From Treponema sp. (GTDB lineage Bacteria; Spirochaetota; Spirochaetia; Treponematales; Treponemataceae): a DNA stretch of 64,000 bases. Positions 51,927 to 60,010 of this stretch are shown here, in pieces (the stretch's first letter is position 1; each line of letters begins with the position of its first letter). The stretch is from positions 1 through 64,000 of the forward strand of contig JAKSTN010000015.1 in NCBI GenBank assembly GCA_024402535.1. Reading direction: 5' to 3'. A program made the position numbers and the translations under genes. The notes under the pieces were generated by a model. It searched no databases. It was given only the letters and a program-made list of their open reading frames with translations, and was not told the DNA's origin.

Positions 51927-53525
51927 ATGACAAAAGAAGAATACAGTGCAGATGATGTGGATTACGAAAATGATCTTGTAGCCGGAACGGCGTTCAGGAA
52001 TTTTGGTATAAAATACCTTTTCCCCTGGCAGAGAATGGTGATTGCCAATATTCTTGAAGCCTTTGATATTAGGGTAGAACTTCCGGATTCTGTAAAACAA
52101 GAAATAAAGCAGGATCCTTTCAAAAACGAAGATTCATTTTTAAGAGGAAAGCAAATCGTGCTTTTGCCCACAGGGGCTGGAAAATCTCTATGTTTTCTGG
52201 TTCCTGCGGTAGTTCTTCCTGGAATTACCCTTGTAATTTACCCGCTTTTAGCTCTTATGACAGACCAGCACCGCCGCATGACAGAAGGTTCACTTCAGGC
52301 TGTAATGTTTCGCGGCGGCCAAAGTGAAGAAGAACGGAATGAAAGTTTTGAAAAACTAAAAACCGGAAAAGCCAGAGTTATTATTGCAAATCCGGAAGTT
52401 CTTCAAAGCAGGGAACTTCTGGATAGAATAAAGGCTCTTGGAATAAGTCATGTTGCCATTGATGAAGCACATTGTGTAAGTGAATGGGGCGACAGTTTTC
52501 GTCCTTCCTATCTTAAACTTGGCGAAATCCTTTCAGATCTGAATCCTCCTGTTATAACTGCATTTACTGCAACGGCGTCGCCTTCAGTTTTATCAAGAAT
52601 TTCTGAAATCTTATTTGGGGGCGAGGCACATGTTGTACGGAGTGAATCAGACAGACCTAATATTCATTATTTTGTAAAACGAGCGGCGGCCAAAAAAAAG
52701 GAAGCCCTTTACCTTACTCAGAAAGAAGAAAGACCGTTAATCATTTTCTGCGGAACCCGAAACAGGACTGAAGAAATGAGCCGGGAACTGAATGCCTGTT
52801 TTGGACATGATTTTTCACGGTTCTATCATGCTGGTCTTAAAAAAAGCGAAAAAGATAAAATTGAAAAATGGTTTTTTGATTCAGAAGACGGAGTTTTATG
52901 TGCTACCTGTGCGTATGGCATGGGAGTAGATAAGAAAAATATTCATACTGTTGTGCATCTGGATCCGCCACAGACAGCGGAAGCTTATATTCAGGAAGCA
53001 GGAAGAGGCGGACGGGATGGAAGTGTTGCAAAGGCAATACTGCTTTGGAGCCCGGAAGATTCATTGAAAACCTCATCATTTCCGGAAGGAAGTCGCGAAG
53101 CGGCGCTTCGTCAGTTCGCAGAAACAAAAGACTGCCGCCGCCAGGTTCTTCTGGATGCCCTTGGGGCAGAAAAAGCTGCCTGTGCTGGATGTGATTTATG
53201 TAATGAACGGGATGCTGTAAAACATGGTAAAAAAATAAAACCATATAAAGCTGATTATGATATTGCGTTCAAGCTGGTAAAACATGGAAAACACTTTTAT
53301 ACACAGGAACTGCTTGAAGAAGAACTTTTCAGAAAACTAAATCAGATGTCAGTAAGAAATCTTGGGAAAAAAATCTGGACACATTCTGATGTTCAGGAAG
53401 TTGTTCAGGATCTTGAAATAGGTGGAAAAATAAAAAAAGACAAGTTTCTATGGAAAAACTGTTATTCAGCAGTTTCTTCATCTGCAGAAGCTTCTTCTCC
53501 GCCTTCAGCTTCTCCACTTTCCTGA
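51927..53525 (+). CDS. recQ: RecQ-family DNA helicase, short form
   Basis: This 532-residue superfamily 2 helicase has Walker A LPTGAGKS, the DEAH box in IDEAHCVSEWGDSFRPSY, TATASP, GMGVDKKNIHTVVH and QEAGRGGRDG. A zinc site is suggested by the CRRQ...CAGCDLCNE cysteines, but no HRDC domain follows. A 200-residue N-terminal part holds an extra PWQRMVIANILE motif. RecQ unwinds DNA in recombination and fork repair. The last 64 nt overlap the convergent small membrane-protein gene, and the Ser/Ala/Pro-rich last 20 residues come from that overlap. A -10-like TATTAT lies 4 nt before the ATG. Confidence 0.85.
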   Translation: MTKEEYSADDVDYENDLVAGTAFRNFGIKYLFPWQRMVIANILEAFDIRVELPDSVKQEIKQDPFKNEDSFLRGKQIVLLPTGAGKSLCFLVPAVVLPGITLVIYPLLALMTDQHRRMTEGSLQAVMFRGGQSEEERNESFEKLKTGKARVIIANPEVLQSRELLDRIKALGISHVAIDEAHCVSEWGDSFRPSYLKLGEILSDLNPPVITAFTATASPSVLSRISEILFGGEAHVVRSESDRPNIHYFVKRAAAKKKEALYLTQKEERPLIIFCGTRNRTEEMSRELNACFGHDFSRFYHAGLKKSEKDKIEKWFFDSEDGVLCATCAYGMGVDKKNIHTVVHLDPPQTAEAYIQEAGRGGRDGSVAKAILLWSPEDSLKTSSFPEGSREAALRQFAETKDCRRQVLLDALGAEKAACAGCDLCNERDAVKHGKKIKPYKADYDIAFKLVKHGKHFYTQELLEEELFRKLNQMSVRNLGKKIWTHSDVQEVVQDLEIGGKIKKDKFLWKNCYSAVSSSAEASSPPSASPLS

Positions 53526-53698
53526 ACTGGAGCGACATTGACAGGCTTCTCACTTTTTAAACGTGGTGGTTTCTTTGAATAATTAGCAATAAATCCTGCA
53601 ATCATAATGATTAAGAAAAATGCGATAAGTGTTGCAATTACTCGCCAGTCCTTGAGTACACCCAGAACGAGCGGAAAGAAACTTTTAAAACCATTCAT
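53462..53698 (-). CDS. Small single-membrane-span protein with acidic tail
   Basis: This 78-residue protein has one membrane helix (VIATLIAFFLIIMIAGFIA, about 19-37) and a C-terminal tail rich in Lys/Pro then Glu/Ala. AAAGAGATT precedes the ATG at 53698. It is convergent to and overlaps the recQ end by 64 nt. No family was recognised. It may be real because the membrane helix, ribosome binding site and start are well formed. Confidence 0.55.
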   Translation of the reverse strand: MNGFKSFFPLVLGVLKDWRVIATLIAFFLIIMIAGFIANYSKKPPRLKSEKPVNVAPVQESGEAEGGEEASADEETAE

Positions 53699-53756
53699 AA
53701 TCTCTTTATCGGTAAAATGTATAATGTTCTTCAAATATATTTTGTAGAAAATACCG

Positions 53757-53791
53757 TTACCAAAAAAAGTCTTTCTGATATAATACGAAAT
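53757..53791 (+). promoter_or_regulatory. Promoter of hisH, apparently leaderless
   Basis: TTACCA (53757-53762), 16 bp, TATAAT (53779-53784), then 7 nt to the ATG at 53792; no Shine-Dalgarno sequence. Confidence 0.6.
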
Positions 53792-54424
53792 ATGATTGGA
53801 ATTGTTGATTACAACGCGGGAAACATTACAAGCGTTGAGCGTGCATTAAAAAGTCTAGGTATTGAATACATACGTTCAAAAAAAACGGATGACCTTAAAG
53901 ATTGTGAAAAACTGATTTTCCCTGGAGTTGGAGATGCAGCTTATGCTATGGTCCAGCTGAAGGAAACTGGTTTTGATGAATTTTTGAAAAAATGGGCTTT
54001 TGACGGTAAACCTCTTATGGGAATTTGTCTTGGAAGTCAGATTATTTTCGATTTTTCTGAAGAAGGAAATACTCCTTGTCTTGGGCTCATAAAAGGAAAA
54101 ATCCGTCATTTTGATAATCTTTTTTCTGATGAAGAAAAAAAAGTTAATAAAATTCCTCATATGGGATGGAACAATCTTACACAAAAAAATGGTGGAAGTT
54201 TTATTTTTGAAAATGTTCCTGATACTTCTGATTTCTACTTTGTCCATTCTTATGTAATCTGTCCTGAAGATGATTCTGTAATTAAAGCATATGCAGATTA
54301 CGGTGTTCAGGTTCCGGCAGTAGTTCAGTACGGAAACATTGTTGCCTGTCAGTTCCATCCTGAAAAATCGGGTGAACCAGGACTCCAGATTCTTAAGAAT
54401 TTTTGCGGAGGTTCATCATGCTGA
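53792..54424 (+). CDS. hisH: Imidazole glycerol phosphate synthase, glutaminase subunit
   Basis: This 210-residue class I glutamine amidotransferase has the N-terminal MIGIVDYNAGNITSVERAL, the catalytic Cys in GICLGSQIIF and the His/Glu pair in CQFHPEKSG. With HisF it makes imidazole glycerol phosphate and AICAR. The ATG at 53792 gives the standard HisH start; upstream in-frame codons are not conserved-looking. It overlaps hisF by 7 nt. No other histidine genes are near. Confidence 0.93.
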   Translation: MIGIVDYNAGNITSVERALKSLGIEYIRSKKTDDLKDCEKLIFPGVGDAAYAMVQLKETGFDEFLKKWAFDGKPLMGICLGSQIIFDFSEEGNTPCLGLIKGKIRHFDNLFSDEEKKVNKIPHMGWNNLTQKNGGSFIFENVPDTSDFYFVHSYVICPEDDSVIKAYADYGVQVPAVVQYGNIVACQFHPEKSGEPGLQILKNFCGGSSC

Positions 54425-55179
54425 AAAAGAGAGTTATTGTCTGTCTTGATGTAAAAGATGGACGTACAACAAAAGGTGTGAAATTCCAGAATAACGTTGA
54501 TATCGGCGATCCTGTAGAAATGGCAGCAGAATATTACCGTCAGGGAGTTGATGAGCTGGTTTTTTATGACATTATCGCTTCTGCCCGTGGCCGTGGTCCT
54601 ATTCTTGATCTTATTTCAAAAGTTGCTTCTCAGGTATTCATTCCATTCTGTGTAGGCGGGGGAATCAATACCATTGATGATATCCGTGATACAATTCTGG
54701 CAGGTGCTGAAAAGGTTTCCCTTAACAGTCCTGCAGTAAAAAATCCTGGTCTTATTACAGAAGGTGCCCGTATTTTCGGAAACCAGTGTATTGTTCTTGG
54801 AATGGATGTAAGAAAGGATCCTTCAAAGCCAAGTGGATACGGAACAACAATTCATGGCGGTCGTGTGGACACAGGTCTTGATGCTCTTGAATGGGCAAAG
54901 AAAGGTGTTTCTCTTGGTGCCGGTGAAATTGTTCTGAATTCAATGGATGCAGACGGTATGAGAACTGGTTATGATATTGAACTTACCAGAATGATTGCTG
55001 AAAATGTTCCTGTTCCTGTTATTGCTTCTGGCGGTGGTGGTACTCCCCAGCACCTGGCTGATGTCCTCAAAGAAGGTAAAGCTGACGCAGCTCTTATTGC
55101 TTCTATGGTTCACTCAATGGGTTATACTGTTGGAGGAATTAAAGACGATCTCCGTAAAAGTGGGGTAGCGGTAAGATAA
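54418..55179 (+). CDS. hisF: Imidazole glycerol phosphate synthase, cyclase subunit
   Basis: This 253-residue TIM-barrel has the catalytic Asp in [30 protein letters not shown], the second catalytic Asp in [13 protein letters not shown] (family usually TSMDRDG) and IASGGGG. GGAGG (54406-54410) lies 7 nt before the ATG at 54418, inside the hisH end. Standing apart from the rest of the histidine pathway, the pair could supply histidine, AICAR, or a specialised amidation; the motifs favour canonical HisF. Confidence 0.93.
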   Translation: MLKKRVIVCLDVKDGRTTKGVKFQNNVDIGDPVEMAAEYYRQGVDELVFYDIIASARGRGPILDLISKVASQVFIPFCVGGGINTIDDIRDTILAGAEKVSLNSPAVKNPGLITEGARIFGNQCIVLGMDVRKDPSKPSGYGTTIHGGRVDTGLDALEWAKKGVSLGAGEIVLNSMDADGMRTGYDIELTRMIAENVPVPVIASGGGGTPQHLADVLKEGKADAALIASMVHSMGYTVGGIKDDLRKSGVAVR

Positions 55180-55235
55180 TTTACAATTCTTATTTTCCAT
55201 TTTACAATATAGAAAACAGTTTTTAGGAGTAATTT

Positions 55236-55478
55236 ATGTTTGCTTTAATCGTTGGAATTATTTTTATTGCTTTTACTGTATTTGCAGTTCTTCCTGCCTG
55301 TCCTCTTAACTGGGGCGCAGATGTAATCAACTTCCTTAAAGGAAGTCTTCCTGTTCTTGCAGCCTTTATCGGGCTTGTATGTCTTTTTATTGGTGCTGCA
55401 GACATTAAGGACAAACGTGAAGCAAAGAAAGAAGAACTTGCTGAAAAAGCAGAAGCTCAGAAAACAGCTTCAGAGTAA
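55236..55478 (+). CDS. Small membrane protein with charged tail
   Basis: This 80-residue protein has two membrane segments (ALIVGIIFIAFTVFAVLP and LPVLAAFIGLVCLFIGAA) and a Lys/Glu-rich C-terminal helix. TTAGGAG is a good ribosome binding site. No family was recognised. It lies between hisF and the rplM promoter as a single gene. Confidence 0.65.
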   Translation: MFALIVGIIFIAFTVFAVLPACPLNWGADVINFLKGSLPVLAAFIGLVCLFIGAADIKDKREAKKEELAEKAEAQKTASE

Positions 55479-55508
55479 TTGACATAAACCATAAAAAAAT
55501 TATATATT
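55479..55508 (+). promoter_or_regulatory. rplM-rpsI promoter
   Basis: TTGACA (55479-55484), 18 bp, TATATT (55503-55508). A leader of about 110 nt precedes rplM and includes GCGAATGCTCATCGC as a small hairpin. Its length invites comparison with r-protein autoregulatory leaders, but no known one was recognised. Confidence 0.7.
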
Positions 55509-55627
55509 TTATTACCCCGTATTAATTTGCGAATGCTCATCGCAGATTAAGCGACAAAGAATCAGATGCAAAGGTTCTGAGTTGCAAAAACAATTTACCA
55601 ATTAATTTATAGGGATAAAGGTATATC

Positions 55628-56056
55628 ATGAAAACCATTTTCGTTAAAGAATACGAACAGGCTCGCAAATGGTACGTTATCGACGCAGCCGGAAAACCAA
55701 TGGGACGCGTAGCAGCTAAAGTTGCTGCCATCGTTCGCGGAAAAGAAAAAGCAACATTCGCTAAAAACCAGAACTGTGGTGATTTTGTTGTAGTTATCAA
55801 TGCTGACAAAGTTGCTGTTACTGGCGGTAAAGAAACAAAGAAAATTTACTACCACCACACAGGTTTCGTTGGCGGACTCCGCTCACAGACTTTTGAAAAA
55901 CTGAATGAAAAACACCCTGGTGATCCACTCAAACTGGCTATCGCCGGTATGCTTCCACACGGACGTCTCGGACGCGCTATGATGGACAACGTAAAGATTT
56001 ACGCTGGCGCTGATCATCCACATGCAGCACAGAATCCACAGCCACTGGAAGTGTAA
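55628..56056 (+). CDS. rplM: 50S ribosomal protein L13
   Basis: This 142-residue protein has the L13 pattern: RKWYVIDAAGKPMGRVA, FAKNQNCGDFVVVINADKV, KIYYHHTGFVGGLRS and AIAGMLPHGRLGRAMM. AAAGG lies 6 nt before the ATG. It is 13 nt upstream of rpsI in the standard L13-S9 order. Confidence 0.98.
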   Translation: MKTIFVKEYEQARKWYVIDAAGKPMGRVAAKVAAIVRGKEKATFAKNQNCGDFVVVINADKVAVTGGKETKKIYYHHTGFVGGLRSQTFEKLNEKHPGDPLKLAIAGMLPHGRLGRAMMDNVKIYAGADHPHAAQNPQPLEV

Positions 56057-56069
56057 TTAGGAGTTTGTT

Positions 56070-56459
56070 ATGGTAAAAAATATTGCAATCGGTACAGGTA
56101 GAAGAAAGACAGCTGTAGCTCGCGTATTCCTCCGCGAAGGTTCAGGAAAAATCGTTGTAAACGGTAAAGACGTAAAAGAATACTTCTCTGATGAACAGGT
56201 ACAGGTTCTTCGTCAGCCACTTCAGGCAACAGCTTCTGAAAACAAATATGACATCCTCATCAACGTATGTGGTGGTGGTATGAATGGACAGGCAGCAGCT
56301 TGTCTGCACGGAATCTCACGTGCCCTTACACAGTACGATCCAGATGCACGTACAGCTCTTAAAGCTAACGGATATCTTACTCGCGACTCTCGTATGGTTG
56401 AACGTAAGAAGTACGGACAGAAAGGTGCTCGTCGTCGCTTCCAGTTCTCAAAACGTTAG
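56070..56459 (+). CDS. rpsI: 30S ribosomal protein S9
   Basis: This 129-residue protein has the S9 signature [19 protein letters not shown], the [19 protein letters not shown] segment and the C-terminal [17 protein letters not shown] tail that reaches the ribosomal P site. TAGGAG precedes the ATG. Codon use is strong. Confidence 0.98.
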   Translation: MVKNIAIGTGRRKTAVARVFLREGSGKIVVNGKDVKEYFSDEQVQVLRQPLQATASENKYDILINVCGGGMNGQAAACLHGISRALTQYDPDARTALKANGYLTRDSRMVERKKYGQKGARRRFQFSKR

Positions 56460-56501
56460 TTTTTGGAATTCCTTTTATGCAGTTTCGGCTGCATAAAATA
56501 C

Positions 56502-56543
56502 AATCCGCGTTGTTCTGTTTACAGACGATGCGGATTTTTTTTT
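56502..56543 (+). terminator. Terminator after rpsI
   Basis: AATCCGC...GCGGATT stem (56502-56535, with further internal pairing) followed by a long T-run to 56543. A second small stem, ATGCAG-TTTCGG-CTGCAT, lies just upstream. Confidence 0.8.
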
Positions 56544-56556
56544 GTATATTTAATTT

Positions 56557-57174
56557 ATGGAAATCTTATCTAGGGAAATTACGGCTTCAGGGCTTTATAA
56601 AATTACATCCTCAGACGGGTCTTTTTTTATCCGCCCAGAATATCTTGTCACTTTGTCAAAAGAAGATTTCCTGATTAATGACGTTTTTGATGAGGTTCAG
56701 CGACAGGAAATACTTGACGCCGGGCTTGTTACGGCCTGTGAGTGTAAGGCGGTTGATTATCTTGCCCGAAGCGAACAGTCAAGAACAGGTCTTTTAAAAA
56801 AACTTTTAGATAAAGGTTTTGAAAGGGAATATATTATACGGGCGCTTGATTATCTTGAATCTGTAAATTACCTTTCTGATGAACGCTACTGCAGATCCTG
56901 GCTTAATACACGGAAAATTAATCATACAGAAGGACGTGGTAAGCTTCTTTCAGAACTTTTAGGACGCGGTATTTCAAAAGAGATTTCAAATAAAGCGCTT
57001 GATGAATTTTTCTCCGAGAACGATGAGAATGAAATTGCTGTCCGTTGTTATGCGAAACTTCTGCGGAAAGGAAAATCAGGGGATAAATTGATTTCTGCTA
57101 TGATTCAGCAAGGCTTCTCTTATAAGACAGCGACTCTTTTGATCAGCAATAATGGAATCTTACCTGAAGATTGA
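56557..57174 (+). CDS. recX: Regulatory protein RecX
   Basis: This 205-residue helical protein has the RecX repeats: ALDYLESVNYLSDERYCRSW, RGKLLSELLGRGISKEI and AKLLRKGKSGDKLISAMIQQ. RecX binds and restrains RecA. The N-terminal 60 residues hold a less common extension. TATATT lies 6 nt before the ATG and no Shine-Dalgarno sequence is present. The gene ends 1 nt before the convergent sensor kinase gene. No recA is adjacent. Confidence 0.9.
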   Translation: MEILSREITASGLYKITSSDGSFFIRPEYLVTLSKEDFLINDVFDEVQRQEILDAGLVTACECKAVDYLARSEQSRTGLLKKLLDKGFEREYIIRALDYLESVNYLSDERYCRSWLNTRKINHTEGRGKLLSELLGRGISKEISNKALDEFFSENDENEIAVRCYAKLLRKGKSGDKLISAMIQQGFSYKTATLLISNNGILPED

Positions 57175-57175
57175 T

Positions 57176-59272
57176 TTAAAATGATTCAAGTTTTTCTTCT
57201 TTAAGTGAAAGTTCAATTACAGTGCCTGAAGGGACATTTGGCTTAATTGTAAAGTTTGCTCCAATCTGGTCTGCACGATACTGCATGGATTTCATTCCGA
57301 TCCCGTCTTTTTTTCTGGAAGAACAAGAAAGTCCTTTCCCGTTATCGATAATTTTTACAAAAACTGTTTTATGGGAAGTATAAATCTGTACTTTTGCTTC
57401 TGTAGCCTTTGCATGTTTCAGTACGTTCTGTAATGCTTCCTGAATAATTCGGAAAATATTGATTGCCTGAGGACGGGTAAATATTTTATCTTCCGGGAGT
57501 TTCCATTCGTAAGAGCATGGATATTTAGCCTGGTTCTGGAAAGTGTTGCACAGGTTACTCAAACTGTCTTTCATACCAAGAGAATCAAGATCAACCGGGA
57601 ATGAGTTATGGGCATACTGGCGGGTTGTCTGAAGGGTTTCAGTAATCAGTTCTGTAAGTTCCACCATCTGTTCCTGGTTTATTGGTTTTTCAGAGGTTGA
57701 ATAACAGCGGCAAAGCATAGCAAGTCCTGCTAAGCGCTGGCAGATATCATCATGAAGATCTGTACTGAATCTCTGTCGTTCCATTTCTGAAATTTTTAAG
57801 ACTTCTGCTTCAACTTCGATACGTCTGTTATTTTCTTCTATCAGTTCCCGTGTTCTTTTTTCAACGGCTTTTTCCAGTTGTTCAGAATATTTTTGTTTTT
57901 GAGCATTTGTTTGAAGTCGGAAAATAGTTTGGGCAATGTTTGTAGAGATAGAACAGATGTATGGATGAATAATCTGTGGACCGTCATAAACAATGCAGCC
58001 AATTACGCCGTTTGAGGTTCTGAGAAGCTTTACAACTATAGTAGTTCCTGATGATTCAGAAATGCTTTTAATAAAATTAACCAGAGTGTTGGTTTTTATT
58101 TTTCCATACTGGGTTATGCGTTCCCCATTTTTTCTTAAGAAAAGTTCATTCGCTTTAAGTGTATGTTTTGAGATAGGTGTCTCTTCATAAAAAGGTGTTG
58201 AAAACGAGTAAAGGGCAAAGTCATTGATTCCAAGGAGGGCAAGATTTGTGTCCAGAGTGTACATAAGTCCGTCTTCCTGGTTGCAGGAGTTCAGCTGCTG
58301 TGCAAAGTGGCTCATCTGGCGCAGGAAATGTTCTGACTGGAAAAATTTTCGCTGGATGTTTGTAAGCTGTTTTACTGAGTAAGTTTTTGATTTTTCAGTT
58401 TTTCTTTTGCATCCGCATGATTCACGTAAAATCAGCTTTGATTCAACATAGCTCATAGCATCTGTTTGTTTTCCCGCCAGGTGATCAATCATAATATCAA
58501 CAGCTTTTTCACCCATTTCCCGTAAAGGCTGTCTGACGGTGGTAAAAGCGGGGAGTTCAATTTCGGACTGAGGAATATCATCAAAACCTGTAACGGCACA
58601 GTGACTCCATGGATGTTTTGAAGTTTGAGATTTCAGATATTTATTTACACCAAGGGCCATGTTGTCATTGGCACAAACAATAACGTCGGCCGGTTTATTT
58701 CTATGAGAATCGATAAAGGCTGAAAGGCGCTGGCGTGCAATTGCTTCAGAAAAATCACCGGAAATGCATTCATATGTCAGCTCCGGATCTTTTTCCATAT
58801 GTTTACGAATGATATTTTCGAAAATTTCTTTTCGCTCTTTAGAGTCTACGTGTTCTTCAATTCCGGAAATATAAAGGAACCTTTTATAATTGTGATGAGT
58901 AATAAGATGTTTTGTAAGTTTTTCCATGGCATTTTTTGACCTGATTGCCAGGGAAGGGAGTCCGTCTATCTGCTGGCCTACAGAAATAATTGGAATATCA
59001 GGCCAGAGATTTTTTATGGATTTTGCATTCTGAAGGGCAGGACATTCTGAAAAAACAGATGTAAGGAGAATGATGCCGTCAACATCAAAGAAGTTGTACT
59101 CAGGAAGTTTTGTTACAAGTGTGTTTTCATAAATCATGGCATTTTCATGCTGGAGACACACTATTTCTACATCGAGTTCTTTTGCCCGTTTTTTTATACC
59201 TGCAAAAACAGAAGTCTGGTATTCTTCATCCAGGATATTCAGAACCAGGGCCAGTTTTGTTTTTTCTTTCAA
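57176..59272 (-). CDS. Soluble sensor histidine kinase with LacI-type ligand-binding domain
   Basis: This 698-residue protein joins two modules. Residues about 6-290 match the sugar-binding half of LacI/GalR repressors (TKLALVLNILDEEYQTSV, VCANDNMALGVNKYL, VTGFDDIPQSEIELPAFTTV, VRQPLREMGEKAVDIM) but without the DNA-binding helix-turn-helix and without a signal or membrane segment. A GAF-like middle region and a coiled coil (about 465-505) follow. The kinase has the HisKA_3 box RQRFSTDLHDD with H507, the N-box EALQNVLKHA with N616, and DNGKGL and GIGMKSMQ G-boxes. It probably senses an intracellular sugar and phosphorylates the divergent response regulator. The start is TTG at 59272; the LacI-type fold starts right there. 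Confidence 0.85.
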   Translation of the reverse strand: MKEKTKLALVLNILDEEYQTSVFAGIKKRAKELDVEIVCLQHENAMIYENTLVTKLPEYNFFDVDGIILLTSVFSECPALQNAKSIKNLWPDIPIISVGQQIDGLPSLAIRSKNAMEKLTKHLITHHNYKRFLYISGIEEHVDSKERKEIFENIIRKHMEKDPELTYECISGDFSEAIARQRLSAFIDSHRNKPADVIVCANDNMALGVNKYLKSQTSKHPWSHCAVTGFDDIPQSEIELPAFTTVRQPLREMGEKAVDIMIDHLAGKQTDAMSYVESKLILRESCGCKRKTEKSKTYSVKQLTNIQRKFFQSEHFLRQMSHFAQQLNSCNQEDGLMYTLDTNLALLGINDFALYSFSTPFYEETPISKHTLKANELFLRKNGERITQYGKIKTNTLVNFIKSISESSGTTIVVKLLRTSNGVIGCIVYDGPQIIHPYICSISTNIAQTIFRLQTNAQKQKYSEQLEKAVEKRTRELIEENNRRIEVEAEVLKISEMERQRFSTDLHDDICQRLAGLAMLCRCYSTSEKPINQEQMVELTELITETLQTTRQYAHNSFPVDLDSLGMKDSLSNLCNTFQNQAKYPCSYEWKLPEDKIFTRPQAINIFRIIQEALQNVLKHAKATEAKVQIYTSHKTVFVKIIDNGKGLSCSSRKKDGIGMKSMQYRADQIGANFTIKPNVPSGTVIELSLKEEKLESF

Positions 59273-59355
59273 TTTTCTTTCGCTCTTAGGGGAATTTTCT
59301 TACAAAATTATAAAATATTATATCACCAAATAATTTTTTATGTTATTATAAAAAC
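59273..59355. promoter_or_regulatory. Divergent promoter region of the two-component pair
   Basis: The 83-bp gap is very AT-rich. For the regulator, TATTAT (59344-59349) lies 6 nt before the ATG at 59356, again without a Shine-Dalgarno sequence. For the kinase, GAGCGAAAG precedes the TTG on the minus strand. No clear operator repeat was seen. Confidence 0.4.
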
Positions 59356-60006
59356 ATGCCTATTTCAGTATTAATCATCGATGATCATCCGCTTTTTTCC
59401 CGCGGACTTGCACAGCTTATTGAAACCCAGAAAGAATATAAAGTAGTAGCAATGGCTCAGAATCGTAATGAAGCTCTGGATACGATTCAGAAATATACTC
59501 CTAATCTTGCCATTGTTGATTTGAACCTTGGGCAGGAAGACGGTCTTGATCTTATTAAAGACATTCTTATTTATTCCCCAAGGACTACAGTACTTGTTCT
59601 TTCTATGCATGATGAACGTTATTATGCTGAACGTGCTCTTAAGGCAGGCGCAAAAGGTTATATCATGAAAGCAGAAGCTGAGACTTCGGTAATCAATGCT
59701 ATTCGTACAGTTATGGACGGAAAAATCTATTTGAGCGATAAAGAAAAGGCCAGAATTGAAGATTTCAATTCAGGAAAAGAAATGGAAGTTGAAGATACAC
59801 TTTCTTCAGTTTCAAATCTTTCTGACCGTCAGCTTCAGATTTTCTCACTTATCGGTAAGGGTCTTGGAACTGTGGAAATTGCTTCAAAACTGAACCTTTC
59901 AATTAAGACAATTGATACTCATAAAGAAAATATCAAAGTGAAACTTCACTGTGCTTCATCTGCTGAACTTCGCCAGATGGCCATTGAATGGACACGCAAC
60001 AACTAA
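59356..60006 (+). CDS. NarL/FixJ-family response regulator
   Basis: This 216-residue protein has a receiver domain with the acidic pair D9/D10 and phospho-acceptor D55 (AIVDLNLGQEDGLD), the conserved Ser/Thr and Lys in LVLSMHDERYYAERALKAGAKGY, and a C-terminal LuxR-type helix-turn-helix (LSDRQLQIFSLIGKGL, then VEIASKLNLSIKTIDTHKEN). It is divergent from the LacI-domain kinase and is its obvious partner; HisKA_3 kinases generally pair with NarL-type regulators. Target genes are unknown. Confidence 0.93.
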   Translation: MPISVLIIDDHPLFSRGLAQLIETQKEYKVVAMAQNRNEALDTIQKYTPNLAIVDLNLGQEDGLDLIKDILIYSPRTTVLVLSMHDERYYAERALKAGAKGYIMKAEAETSVINAIRTVMDGKIYLSDKEKARIEDFNSGKEMEVEDTLSSVSNLSDRQLQIFSLIGKGLGTVEIASKLNLSIKTIDTHKENIKVKLHCASSAELRQMAIEWTRNN

Positions 60007-60010
60007 ATCT

